From the IMG/VR virus record IMGVR_UViG_3300027608_000176, positions 1 to 22,030 of that record: a stretch of DNA of 22,030 bases, one strand, 5' to 3'. Numbering within the stretch: the first letter of the stretch is position 1; each line of letters starts with the position of its first letter. This document shows, piece by piece, positions 1 through 8,091 of the stretch. A program made the translations under genes and the position numbers. This stretch comes from a virus. A model generated the notes under the pieces. It saw only the letters and a list, made by a program, of their open reading frames with translations. It was not told the origin of the DNA and did no database searches.

Positions 1-987
1 GGTAGAGAAGTCAGCCACTGTGTCCAATTGAGCTTGTGTGTAATCGCTGTTGGCTGCGTCTGTAAAGTCTGTATTAACCAGGTCATCAGGAGTTACTGGT
101 CCAGTCACAACGTTATTGTTGTTGCCACTACCTGGGATGGTCACAAGATTACCATTTACACCATTGTTGATGCTGCCACTTAAATTATCTACGTAGTTAT
201 TGACCAGGGTTGAATCGCCGGGTATAACACTTGCGGCAGCATCTCGTTGTGCTTGTAAATCAGCAGCTCTTTGAGCATCAGCCTGTCGTTGCCATTCTCT
301 TTGATTGGCTTCATTGGCCAATCTATCTCTTTCGTCTGCTTGTCGTTGCCATTCTGCTTGATTGGCTTCATTGGCCAATCTATCTCTTTCGTCTGCTTGT
401 CTTTGCCATTCAGCGGCTTGTGCATCTGCTTGTTGTTGTGCTAATGCATCTGCTTGTTGTTGTGCTAATGCATCTGCTTGTTGTTGTGCTAATGCGTCTG
501 CTTGTTGTTGTGCTAATATGTCTGCGGCACTTGGGCCTGTGTCTACTGGTGTGTCATCTACTGGAACTACTGGACCTGTCAAATCAGGTGGTGTCATATC
601 TGTTGGGGGTAAAGGTAGTTGATTAATTACTTGACCACCTGTGTCTCCACCTAATCCACCACCTGTGTCTCCACCTAATCCACCACCTGTGTCTCCACCA
701 TAGTCGCCACCACCATAGTCGCCACCACCATAGTCGCCGCCACCATAATCATATTCATATTCAAAGCCGCCATCGCCGCCATCACGATTGACAAAACCCC
801 ATGAGTCGTCTCCAAAAGCATACTCTATTAGGCCTGTTCGAGGATTGATTTTGCCGGAACCGCCCATGCGTTTTAACATAGCAGCTTCGCGAGGATTGAT
901 GTGTGCTATCATGGTGTCGCCATTGCGTCCCATTCTAGCCAGTTGGGCCAGTTGCTGCGGTGATATTGGTTGTAATTTATTTGGCAT
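1..987 (-). CDS. Repetitive virion-like protein, 3' end outside window (partial)
   Basis: Reading from ATG at 987 the frame stays open to base 1, giving 329 residues and no stop, so the C-terminus is missing. The start follows AAGG seven bases upstream. Layout: N-terminal MPNKLQPISP and a segment with NPREAAMLKRMGG (about 1-75); four DYGGG-type repeats (about 79-97); three GGDTGGGL repeats (about 97-118); a Pro/Asp/Thr linker; four LAQQQADA repeats (about 158-189); two 19-residue repeats starting EWQRQADERDR plus part of a third (about 192-233); then a Gly/Asn/Thr-rich tail. The Gln/Ala/Arg part should form a long helix or coiled coil. I do not recognise the family. Its place at the end of the tail genes suggests a virion, internal or fibre-associated protein. 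That role is inference. Confidence 0.8.
   Translation of the reverse strand, partial: MPNKLQPISPQQLAQLARMGRNGDTMIAHINPREAAMLKRMGGSGKINPRTGLIEYAFGDDSWGFVNRDGGDGGFEYEYDYGGGDYGGGDYGGGDYGGDTGGGLGGDTGGGLGGDTGGQVINQLPLPPTDMTPPDLTGPVVPVDDTPVDTGPSAADILAQQQADALAQQQADALAQQQADALAQQQADAQAAEWQRQADERDRLANEANQAEWQRQADERDRLANEANQREWQRQADAQRAADLQAQRDAAASVIPGDSTLVNNYVDNLSGSINNGVNGNLVTIPGSGNNNNVVTGPVTPDDLVNTDFTDAANSDYTQAQLDTVADFST
293..415. repeat. 57-bp tandem repeat, two copies plus a partial third
   Basis: The sequence starting TTGATTGGCTTCATTGGCC at 301 recurs at 358, a 57-bp period. It encodes the 19-residue helical repeat EWQRQADERDRLANEANQA. Copies are nearly identical at DNA level, with only a few substitutions, which points to recent duplication or gene conversion. 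Confidence 0.85.
422..517. repeat. 24-bp tandem repeat, four copies
   Basis: Four head-to-tail copies of a 24-bp unit beginning GCATCTGCTTG lie at 422-445, 446-469, 470-493 and 494-517. The last has one substitution (GCGTCTG). The unit encodes LAQQQADA on the minus strand and keeps frame. There are no spacers. Confidence 0.92.
636..750. repeat. Gly/Asp-coding tandem repeats (24-bp and 15-bp units)
   Basis: From about 636 to 696 a 24-bp unit (CACCTGTGTCTCCACCTAAT and four more bases) is repeated, coding GGDTGGGL. From about 694 to 750 a 15-bp unit containing CACCATAGTCGCC is repeated, coding DYGGG. Both stay in the reading frame of the partial gene. Confidence 0.85.
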
Positions 988-1003
988 GTTTTACCTTGTT
1001 GTA

Positions 1004-1010
1004 TATTTAC
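1004..1010 (-). promoter_or_regulatory. Weak late-promoter-like site AGTAAATA
   Basis: The minus strand reads AGTAAATA across the stop codon of the 289-aa gene. With T4 late spacing, transcription would start near 998, leaving an 11-nt leader that holds AAGG before the ATG at 987. It differs from the better sites by one base (G for C) and overlaps a coding stop, so this is only a candidate. Confidence 0.3.
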
Positions 1011-1876
1011 TGCTTGACCACTTGAGTAGTCATGCTACGTAGGCCTGTTTCACATTGTGTAACTTGTAAATCGCCGCCTGTCTGTTCAAATTTAAAACTC
1101 AATATGTACCAATAGTATCCTGGACTAATGTCTGTGTCTGGGAATGTGCTGAATATAGATTCCAATGGCGACAAACTGCCAGTGCCTGTGAGACCTGGAT
1201 ATTGATATTGTCTAAAAGCCACTGTCTCATCAAAATTAAAAAGAAATCCTGGATTTACTGGATCTGAATTGGGAAAGCCTTTGTATCGGTCAATAAACAC
1301 TGACACTGTGAGATCACTTGACACAGTGGCAGTATAACTGATTATGGCATTTATTTGTGAACTAATGAACACTCGATCAGTGCCGCCAGTGATCACAACT
1401 TTTACATTGCAGTCAGTGCTTTCATCTTGTGCCATGCTTGACAATGATGCAGTGCCGCCTGTGCTTGGTGGTTGAATTGGAAAAAACTCACCTGCTGAAC
1501 GCACAATAACTGAAGTTGTGGTACATGACACCACACCAATTCTAGTATACGTGTCGTTGTAATAGGGATCAGCCACACCCGAAAAGGTCACCCCTTGACC
1601 AGGCACAAATGGTGGTGGCACCTGTGCGGCTGCAAATGTATATTCAAAAGTATCGCCAGACAATTGAGCAGCAGTGGCCAGATTGATAGGTGCAACATAT
1701 AGACTGGCAGGAATGGTGCTGCTGTAAGGTAATCGAAAATTTCCTGTAATATACCCTGTGGCAAAACTACTAAACCCGCCAAAGTCTTGACCAAGACCAC
1801 TGGGACCACTCAAGAGATTGTTTACTGCATCTATAACACCTGATGTGTCTGATGATTCTACAGGATAACTGGCCAT
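1007..1876 (-). CDS. Virion-like beta-rich protein, 289 aa, function unknown
   Basis: The ATG at 1876 overlaps the stop of the upstream gene as TAATG, with GAGGA about 10 bases upstream, so translation is probably coupled to the nozzle-like gene. I do not recognise a named family. Residues about 75-145 hold a Gly/Thr/Val-rich segment around PYYNDTYTRIGVVSCTT that resembles segments in the nozzle-like and adaptor genes of this window. The C-terminal half is beta-strand-like, including SPGYYWYILSFKFEQ. No membrane segment or signal peptide is evident. Its place after the nozzle-like gene suggests a tail-tip or tail-fibre accessory protein, by inference. Confidence 0.8.
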   Translation of the reverse strand: MASYPVESSDTSGVIDAVNNLLSGPSGLGQDFGGFSSFATGYITGNFRLPYSSTIPASLYVAPINLATAAQLSGDTFEYTFAAAQVPPPFVPGQGVTFSGVADPYYNDTYTRIGVVSCTTTSVIVRSAGEFFPIQPPSTGGTASLSSMAQDESTDCNVKVVITGGTDRVFISSQINAIISYTATVSSDLTVSVFIDRYKGFPNSDPVNPGFLFNFDETVAFRQYQYPGLTGTGSLSPLESIFSTFPDTDISPGYYWYILSFKFEQTGGDLQVTQCETGLRSMTTQVVKQ

Positions 1877-3849
1877 TATCTGTCGTCCTCAACTTGTGTG
1901 ATTTGCCATGTGGTAGCTGTACACATCCAGATGTCATTGTTTGAAGTGTTGCTTAATTTTATGGAATTCACACGAAATGCATTTTGGTTGATCTGTGCCC
2001 AGGGATTCTGGTTGTATGATCCATCAGCGTCAATAGGTATTGTTACTGCAATAATGCCACCATTTCTATCTGATGGGGCTGAACCTAATGAGTTGGCACC
2101 TTCTATTGTGACAGTGATATTGCCTTTGTGAGTGCTGGTTGCAGGATCCACAGGCAATTCATCATCGCCGCTGTCAGGAGCCGCACCCAGGTTTACTACA
2201 CTGGGCAAGATACGATGCACCATGAGTTTGCCAGAATAGTCTTTGAGCAGTCGGATATTGTCTCTGCGGAATATGCTTTCAATGGCTTCATCATCATACC
2301 AGGCAAAGCCTTGATCTTTTTGTATCAACTGCTGATCCTCCACACCACGAGCATACACCACTGTTCTTGAAGCCAGACTAGGCTCATAATTGGGCAGGCT
2401 GGAGTCTGCTATGGTGGCCCAGATGGGAGATTCACAAGCCATGGTGGCTGAATAAACTTCTCTTGGTGAGTTCCAGCAGTCAATGTCATATCTATAACTC
2501 AACATGCGATTGGGCACACCATTCACAATGGGATTGGTTGCTGTGGCATATTGTGGTTTGGTTGTGTAGTAAATTTCTATTTGATTTTTTTGACTGTTCA
2601 CTTCCATGTACACACGATCATAGTAGTCTTGATCCAATTGGTCATAGAACCAGTTTTTCACACGTTGATTGCCAATGCCAGTAAAGTCATTGCCATCAAA
2701 CACCCAGATATCTCTAGCATCAATGCCATACACCAGTTTGTCTGTGTTGGCCCAGCAGTTAGAACTCAATAGGCCACGACCCTGATTGAACAGTCGCACA
2801 CCCAGGATAGGCGCTGATGTTGTGGAGTAGTTTAAGGGTGAGAACACCACTGTGTCCCAGTAGCTACACAGGAAGAATTGACCATTACAAGGAAAACCGT
2901 CCAGGGCAGGTCCACGAAGCGGAACTTCCAGCTGATTGGCCACATTGGTTATGGTTGGCGCCCAAGTTAATGGTGCTTGGTCAAGACCAAATGCCTGACT
3001 CCATTGCACAGTGGTTCCGTAGTTTTGTAAACTACTGTCGTCTTCTAACGCAGTGAGATTGCCTGCAATCAAGATTGAGCCCACATTGGGTGTGCTATAC
3101 AAGCGCATGAAGTTGGCTGTGTAACTCTGCCATGAAGTGTTTACATTCCAGTTGTATTGAGGTCTGACTTGGCCTCCTCCAGGATAGGCTGCAGCCGGCA
3201 CTGCTAGATATATCAAACTACTGGTGGTGCACGAAACCACTTCAAATGATCCATCATAGTAGGTGCCTACGTCTACAATTTCTATCCGATCACCTGTGGT
3301 ATAAGGCGCTGTGGTTTGTGTGGCAAATGTCATGAGTTGTGTGGTGGGCGAATTGTACGCAATACTGGCAATGTCAATAGGCAAGGTATTTGAATACATG
3401 ATCAGTCTTGGATCACCAGGCGTGTCGGGCAAGAACATGGGCGGATTTAGTGTGTCATTGAAAAATACCACTTGTCCATTCCAAGATTCAGTGATGTTGG
3501 TATTCTGCTGGTAGCCTGAAAACGGCACAGCAGGATTGGGATTAATATTGTGCCAGTAGTCATCTGTGCCATCACTGGCCCACCAGTAGCCTTCTGTTGT
3601 GGCCACAATAAACCAAAACACTTGTCCGTTGCCTCTAAATCCGCCTGTGACAAAGGTTGGTGTGCCTGGTACAGTGGCCAAGATGGCTTGATCGCCTGCC
3701 ATGCTACGAACACCACGTGCATCTGTTTCTACATTGATGCCGTCGTTGTATTCATTGGGTTGCAGTGCGCCACTGGGCACATCTGGAGTAAAGCTCATCT
3801 TGGCAAATGGAACATTTACTTCTTGATATGCTGAATTTATATTTGCCAT
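1876..3849 (-). CDS. Putative tail nozzle / P22 gp10-like stabilisation protein, 657 aa
   Basis: I choose ATG at 3849 (MANINSAYQEV) because AGGA stands about seven bases upstream. The frame can be extended to a TTG at 3894, but that would overlap the upstream gene. The N-terminus has FTPDVPSGALQPNEYNDGINVETDARGVRS, written here in pieces: residues about 19-28, then 29-38, then on to about 48. This resembles the openings of phage tail-tube/nozzle-type proteins I have seen, followed by aromatic-rich beta-propeller-like repeats (GQVFWFIVATTEGYWWASDG). Residues about 160-230 contain a recurrent beta module (GDRIEIVDVGTYYDGSFEVV). Its position between adaptor and fibre genes and its length suit the protein that closes a short tail. 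The assignment rests on pattern memory, not a search; another neck or tail-hub protein is possible. Confidence 0.6.
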   Translation of the reverse strand: MANINSAYQEVNVPFAKMSFTPDVPSGALQPNEYNDGINVETDARGVRSMAGDQAILATVPGTPTFVTGGFRGNGQVFWFIVATTEGYWWASDGTDDYWHNINPNPAVPFSGYQQNTNITESWNGQVVFFNDTLNPPMFLPDTPGDPRLIMYSNTLPIDIASIAYNSPTTQLMTFATQTTAPYTTGDRIEIVDVGTYYDGSFEVVSCTTSSLIYLAVPAAAYPGGGQVRPQYNWNVNTSWQSYTANFMRLYSTPNVGSILIAGNLTALEDDSSLQNYGTTVQWSQAFGLDQAPLTWAPTITNVANQLEVPLRGPALDGFPCNGQFFLCSYWDTVVFSPLNYSTTSAPILGVRLFNQGRGLLSSNCWANTDKLVYGIDARDIWVFDGNDFTGIGNQRVKNWFYDQLDQDYYDRVYMEVNSQKNQIEIYYTTKPQYATATNPIVNGVPNRMLSYRYDIDCWNSPREVYSATMACESPIWATIADSSLPNYEPSLASRTVVYARGVEDQQLIQKDQGFAWYDDEAIESIFRRDNIRLLKDYSGKLMVHRILPSVVNLGAAPDSGDDELPVDPATSTHKGNITVTIEGANSLGSAPSDRNGGIIAVTIPIDADGSYNQNPWAQINQNAFRVNSIKLSNTSNNDIWMCTATTWQITQVEDDR

Positions 3850-3859
3850 TGTTTTCCTA

Positions 3860-4750
3860 TTATGTTGCTGATGAGACTGCTGGATTACTATCAAAATGCA
3901 TCAACAAGTTGGTTATAGTGTCCACTGTAAACGGAGCAGTTGGCACCACATAACTGGTATACTGATCATCGTATCTCCAACCAGAACTTGCACATAGTTC
4001 ATCTACCCAGCCCAGTAAAGGCTCTGTTCCTGCAGTGTTTGGAGGATTTAAAGGATAAAACAAAGCACTATTTGCAATGCTTATGCCAGTGTCAGATCCA
4101 GATATTGGCACTCCAACAGACGGAAAATTAAATCCCAATGCTGTGGTGCCGGTAGGACTTGGTAATGTTTGTAGTCTACGTCCGTCGGCCCAGAAACTGA
4201 TGATTCCGGTATAATCGCCAGTGCCAGGGTATTTGTATTTTCTTTGTGCGGCAAAATGCACCCATCGATTTCTTGGCCAGGTATACTCGGCATATTCACA
4301 AGCCGCTCTACCTCTTGGAAATATGCCTAAATAGTTCATACCAGTGGTGCCTGCTTCATAGCCTAATCTAATGCCCAAACCGCCACCTGTGGTAATTGGA
4401 GGCGGCGTCGGAGTGGCTGAAGTAGATTCATTGTTCACACAAACAACAGCAGTGTCAGTGCTGGATCTACCGCTGGGTATCCATAACCAACCTTCAATGC
4501 AAAAATCAGTATTTTCACTGTGTGGCCATAAATCAAGTCTTTCCACAGGAGGATCGCCTACAAACCAACTGACCATGCTGTTGGGTGATGTGGCATTTAA
4601 ACTGGCAACACCAAATTGTGATTTTGCTGTAGAAACACCAGCACCATTAACATTGTCAAAAGTAATTGTGCTGTTGGTGGCAGCGGCTGTGGTTCTACGT
4701 TGAGTGCTCCACACTGCTGAATCCCAGGCTGTTCTTGCGGCTCCTAACAT
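3860..4750 (-). CDS. LamG / concanavalin-like domain protein, probable fibre or decoration
   Basis: 296 residues. ATG at 4750 overlaps the fibre stop as TAATG, with GGAG about nine bases upstream. The sequence has the landmarks of a LamG jelly-roll domain: STAKSQFGVASL (about 40-51), FCIEGWLWIPSG (about 83-94), NRWVHFAAQRK (about 161-171), IISFWADGRRLQT (about 183-195) and GWVDELCASSGWRYDD (about 247-262). Such folds bind glycans in many phage adsorption proteins, so a surface-binding role is likely but inferred. The C-terminus PFTVDTITNLLMHFD (about 273-287) looks like the beginning of a next LamG repeat that then stops. It sits directly after the fibre gene and before the nozzle-like gene. 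Confidence 0.75.
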   Translation of the reverse strand: MLGAARTAWDSAVWSTQRRTTAAATNSTITFDNVNGAGVSTAKSQFGVASLNATSPNSMVSWFVGDPPVERLDLWPHSENTDFCIEGWLWIPSGRSSTDTAVVCVNNESTSATPTPPPITTGGGLGIRLGYEAGTTGMNYLGIFPRGRAACEYAEYTWPRNRWVHFAAQRKYKYPGTGDYTGIISFWADGRRLQTLPSPTGTTALGFNFPSVGVPISGSDTGISIANSALFYPLNPPNTAGTEPLLGWVDELCASSGWRYDDQYTSYVVPTAPFTVDTITNLLMHFDSNPAVSSAT

Positions 4751-7700
4751 TATACAAACTCCGGTGACACAGTGGTTAGATACAGAGTGCTGCCTGTGGC
4801 ATTACCCAGTGATTTCATTGCTGTGATACTGACCATTGTAACTGAATTGGCAGTTGTGCCTACAGTTGTGGCATTTCCAACATATTTGATTGACGCATTA
4901 CCTGTTGGCATGGTCACAGTGTAAGGAGTTGCACCTTGCTGAATGATTAAAGTAACTGTGTCTGTCTGTAGGTCATTGTTGGTGCCATCATTGGCCACAC
5001 TCACAAAGTTTTGGTAATCTCCAATGGTGACATTGGCAGTGGGAGATATAAACTGCACCTGTGCGTTGTTCTTGTCAATGTTCACTGTGCCTGAAGTGTT
5101 GGCAATGTGTTGATATTCATTGTAACTGCGTAGTGATCCCAGTTTGATCTGTGCCACATCATCAGCGTTGTAGAAAGCATAGTATCCAGGTGCTGACCTG
5201 GCCACATTGTTGACTGAAATGCCTGTGGTGCTTAAAGTGGTGTTGCTGCCGTGATACATGCCATACACATTGCCTGTGACCGTTCCACTCATCAGGTTCA
5301 GTTGTGATGCAAATCCCATGTAATTGGTCACTGTGCCACCGTTGTTCACAGCAGGTATCATGCCATAAGCATGGGTTACTGTGGATCCTGCAGCAGGTGT
5401 AATAAAACCACCATTAAGCACTGCCTGACTTACGGAGGTGTTGCCCAGGAAGTATGGTGATGCATTGCCCACATCAAGGTTGGGTTGCAAAGCAGCCACA
5501 CTAAAAGTTGATCCTGCGGTCAAAGTTAAATTTATGGTGTTGGCAGCGGCACCGCCACCAATACGCAGTCGTGCTGCCACAGCTTGTTGACGGAAAGCGC
5601 CGCCTGTGACATTGCCTGTCAAACTAACCTGTGTGTCTGAAGCAAACAATTGCATGGCATTGTTGGCAGTGGCTGACCTTGTTACACTGTCATTCACATA
5701 CAGTCGATGTTGAACAGCAGAGTGTGCATTGTTGCCGTTGAATCCTGTGCCAATCAACACACGACCGCGTTGGGCAGTTGTGGCATCTCCACCATCTGGA
5801 GCAAACAGCATGTCTGTAGCAATGTTTTTGCCGGACATCACAATGTTGCCTGTTGAACCGTTGTTGGCAGTGCCCACAATAGTTTGCTGTGTGCTAGTTA
5901 GGTTGGCTGTGGCCACAAGATTGGCACCCGTGATGTTGCCAGTGGCAGTGATCAGGCCAGGTGTGATTAGATTGCCACCTGTGATGTTGCCACTGGCTGA
6001 TATTGAACTTACTGGACTGATATTGCCCTGTACTGAAAGATCAGTGCCAACAAACAAGGTGGCTTGCACTGAAAGATTGTGTTCTGGATTGGCATTGCCT
6101 ATGCCCACATTGCCGGTGTTTAGAAACACCATTTGAGCAGCACCAGCAGTAAATCGCATGTTACCCACAAGCCCTGTGCCTGCCGCAGTGGCTTCAAAAT
6201 TCATTCTATTGCCAAACATCTGTATGCGGCCAAATGCTGAATTACCAACATCAGCACCGTTGGCAAACAGGTTGAGTTGACTGCTGAAAGCAGTGTTGCT
6301 GGTGGTGTGATTTGGCCCTGGTATGGCAGTAAGGCTGGTGGCAGCACTATTGCCTGTGGCGGTGGTCTGAAACGCAGTGCGTCCTGACGCAGTGCCTGTG
6401 GTAAAATCTCCATAATAGCGACCATTAACAGGCACTATGACATTTCCTCCTGACACATTGCCGGTGACTGCCAGGGCATTTGAAGTTTTGTCAAACGTCA
6501 AGCCAGCAGTGCCATTCAATAAGTTATTGTCATTAAACTGAACTTGTGTGTTTGCACCACCTGCTACAACATTGCCAGCAATATTTCCAATAAAGTTTGG
6601 TGCTGTGATGTTGCCTATGCTGGTTATGGTGCCGTTGTTATTGATGTTGCCACTGGTAATATTACCTGACACACTTACACTGGTGAGTATGCCAACTGAA
6701 GTAATGTTGGCTTGTGCTGCATCTGTTACTGTGTTTGCTGTGATCGCAGTTGTTGCTGATCCTGCTGTGGTAGCATAGGCAGCGTTGGCCACAGTGCCTG
6801 TTACATTTGCACCAGCAACTGAATTGGCTATGTTTGCGTAGTTGGCTTGAACAGCGTCAGTAGCATACGTGGCAGAATTAGCATTAAGTGCGTAGGTAGC
6901 ATTGGCCACAGTGCCTGTTACATTTGCACCTGTAAGACTTGACAAGCCTAACCCGTTGCCGTTAATGTTGGCACCTGTGATATTGCCAACAACTGCTACT
7001 GCATTAGATGTTTTGTCAAAGGTAAATCCTGCTGTGCCATTGGTAACGCCAGCATCATTAAATTGCACTTGGGTGTTGGCACCAGCGGCTGCAGTAGCAA
7101 CACCAGTTAGTTGGCTACCATTACCTATAAAATAACTTGCTGTGATATTGCCAACAGCACTGATATTGGCCAAACTGTTGACATTACCACCTGTGATGTT
7201 ACCACTTGCACTCAATGCTGTGAGTATGCCAACACTGGTAATGTTGGCTTGTGCGTTAGCAGTAACAAATTGTGCCAGATTAGCCGTTCCAGCCGAACCT
7301 GCTGTGGTTGCAAAAGTGGCATTAGCCACATTGCCTGTAACATTGGCACCTGTTATGCTTGTGAGTGCTGAACCATTGCCAATAAAATATGCAGCAGCAA
7401 CATTGCCCACCACACTTGTATTGCCTGGTATTAAAGTGTTGCCAGCGGCATCCAACAGTGTTAGAGAACGTAATAAAGTTGTAAATGGGCCACTGATACC
7501 GCCAGTGTATTGGCGAACATAAATTGGTTCTGTGCCGGCATCTGCTGTGGCAATTTCAACAAATCCATCGTCTACAATGCCACCTACTAAAATTCTAAAT
7601 GTGTCATCAGTGGCCATTCGTGCTGTCAACACAGCCACATTGGCGCCAGCAGCAACTTCTGAAAATACATTGCCTACCAATAGGCCTGTGCCTGATGTGA

Positions 7701-8082
7701 CAACATTGCCACCTGTGATATTGCCTGTAACAGCAAGCGCACTGGTAGCTGAATTGAATGTAAAGTCTGAATCAGCACCCAGCACACCTGCATTGTTGAA
7801 TTGTACTTGTGTGTTGCTGCCTGCGGCTGCAATATTGCCCACAATGTTGGCTGCGTTGACATTGCCAATAAAGTATGCTGCTGTGACATTGCCAGTGGCT
7901 GAAATGTTGCCAATGGTGTTGCCACCATCTGTGCCCACTGCCAACAAGCTCACAACATTGGCATTGCCATAGGCCTGTTGTGGATTGATTGCGCCTGAAC
8001 CCGAATACAGCGTGGTAAAGTTTTGGCTGGCCACATTGGCATTGCCTGGTGTTGATGAATATAAACTTGTTGAACTTGGCAT
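4750..8082 (-). CDS. Long repeat-rich tail fibre, 1110 aa
   Basis: ATG at 8082 follows AAGGA about six bases upstream and lies 9 nt after the adaptor stop. The protein is Gly/Asn/Thr/Ala-rich, almost without Cys, and built of degenerate repeats. GNITGGN or similar occurs dozens of times. NTQVQFN appears near residues 90, 337 and 511, each followed by an FTF or LTF strand. YFIGN appears near 70, 232 and 317. QANITSVGILT appears near 279 and 458. A GNVGIGNANPEHNLSV motif near 657-672 is typical of trimeric fibres. The last 120 residues are less repetitive and may be the tip. I see no S74 peptidase (chaperone) signature. Role: host-receptor contact, inferred from composition and position. Confidence 0.85.
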   Translation of the reverse strand: MPSSTSLYSSTPGNANVASQNFTTLYSGSGAINPQQAYGNANVVSLLAVGTDGGNTIGNISATGNVTAAYFIGNVNAANIVGNIAAAGSNTQVQFNNAGVLGADSDFTFNSATSALAVTGNITGGNVVTSGTGLLVGNVFSEVAAGANVAVLTARMATDDTFRILVGGIVDDGFVEIATADAGTEPIYVRQYTGGISGPFTTLLRSLTLLDAAGNTLIPGNTSVVGNVAAAYFIGNGSALTSITGANVTGNVANATFATTAGSAGTANLAQFVTANAQANITSVGILTALSASGNITGGNVNSLANISAVGNITASYFIGNGSQLTGVATAAAGANTQVQFNDAGVTNGTAGFTFDKTSNAVAVVGNITGANINGNGLGLSSLTGANVTGTVANATYALNANSATYATDAVQANYANIANSVAGANVTGTVANAAYATTAGSATTAITANTVTDAAQANITSVGILTSVSVSGNITSGNINNNGTITSIGNITAPNFIGNIAGNVVAGGANTQVQFNDNNLLNGTAGLTFDKTSNALAVTGNVSGGNVIVPVNGRYYGDFTTGTASGRTAFQTTATGNSAATSLTAIPGPNHTTSNTAFSSQLNLFANGADVGNSAFGRIQMFGNRMNFEATAAGTGLVGNMRFTAGAAQMVFLNTGNVGIGNANPEHNLSVQATLFVGTDLSVQGNISPVSSISASGNITGGNLITPGLITATGNITGANLVATANLTSTQQTIVGTANNGSTGNIVMSGKNIATDMLFAPDGGDATTAQRGRVLIGTGFNGNNAHSAVQHRLYVNDSVTRSATANNAMQLFASDTQVSLTGNVTGGAFRQQAVAARLRIGGGAAANTINLTLTAGSTFSVAALQPNLDVGNASPYFLGNTSVSQAVLNGGFITPAAGSTVTHAYGMIPAVNNGGTVTNYMGFASQLNLMSGTVTGNVYGMYHGSNTTLSTTGISVNNVARSAPGYYAFYNADDVAQIKLGSLRSYNEYQHIANTSGTVNIDKNNAQVQFISPTANVTIGDYQNFVSVANDGTNNDLQTDTVTLIIQQGATPYTVTMPTGNASIKYVGNATTVGTTANSVTMVSITAMKSLGNATGSTLYLTTVSPEFV

Positions 8083-8091
8083 CAGTAGTCC

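Noticed and set aside
422-517. Possible CRISPR array (four 24-bp repeats)
   Set aside because: Copies are head to tail with no spacers and stay in frame within a coding region, so they are protein repeats.
231-626. Plus-strand open frames of 86-131 aa across the repeats
   Set aside because: They are antisense to the long minus-strand gene and merely reflect the stop-free repeat sequence. Composition is extreme (Leu/Val or Ala/Cys strings) and there is no ribosome site.
4327-4333. CTAAATA on the plus strand
   Set aside because: It lies inside the LamG gene in the opposite orientation and leads to no gene; a single chance match is expected.
7142-7972. Plus-strand open frames of 126 and 146 aa inside the fibre gene
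   Set aside because: They mirror the low-complexity fibre sequence; they have no promoter, ribosome site or neighbours on that strand.
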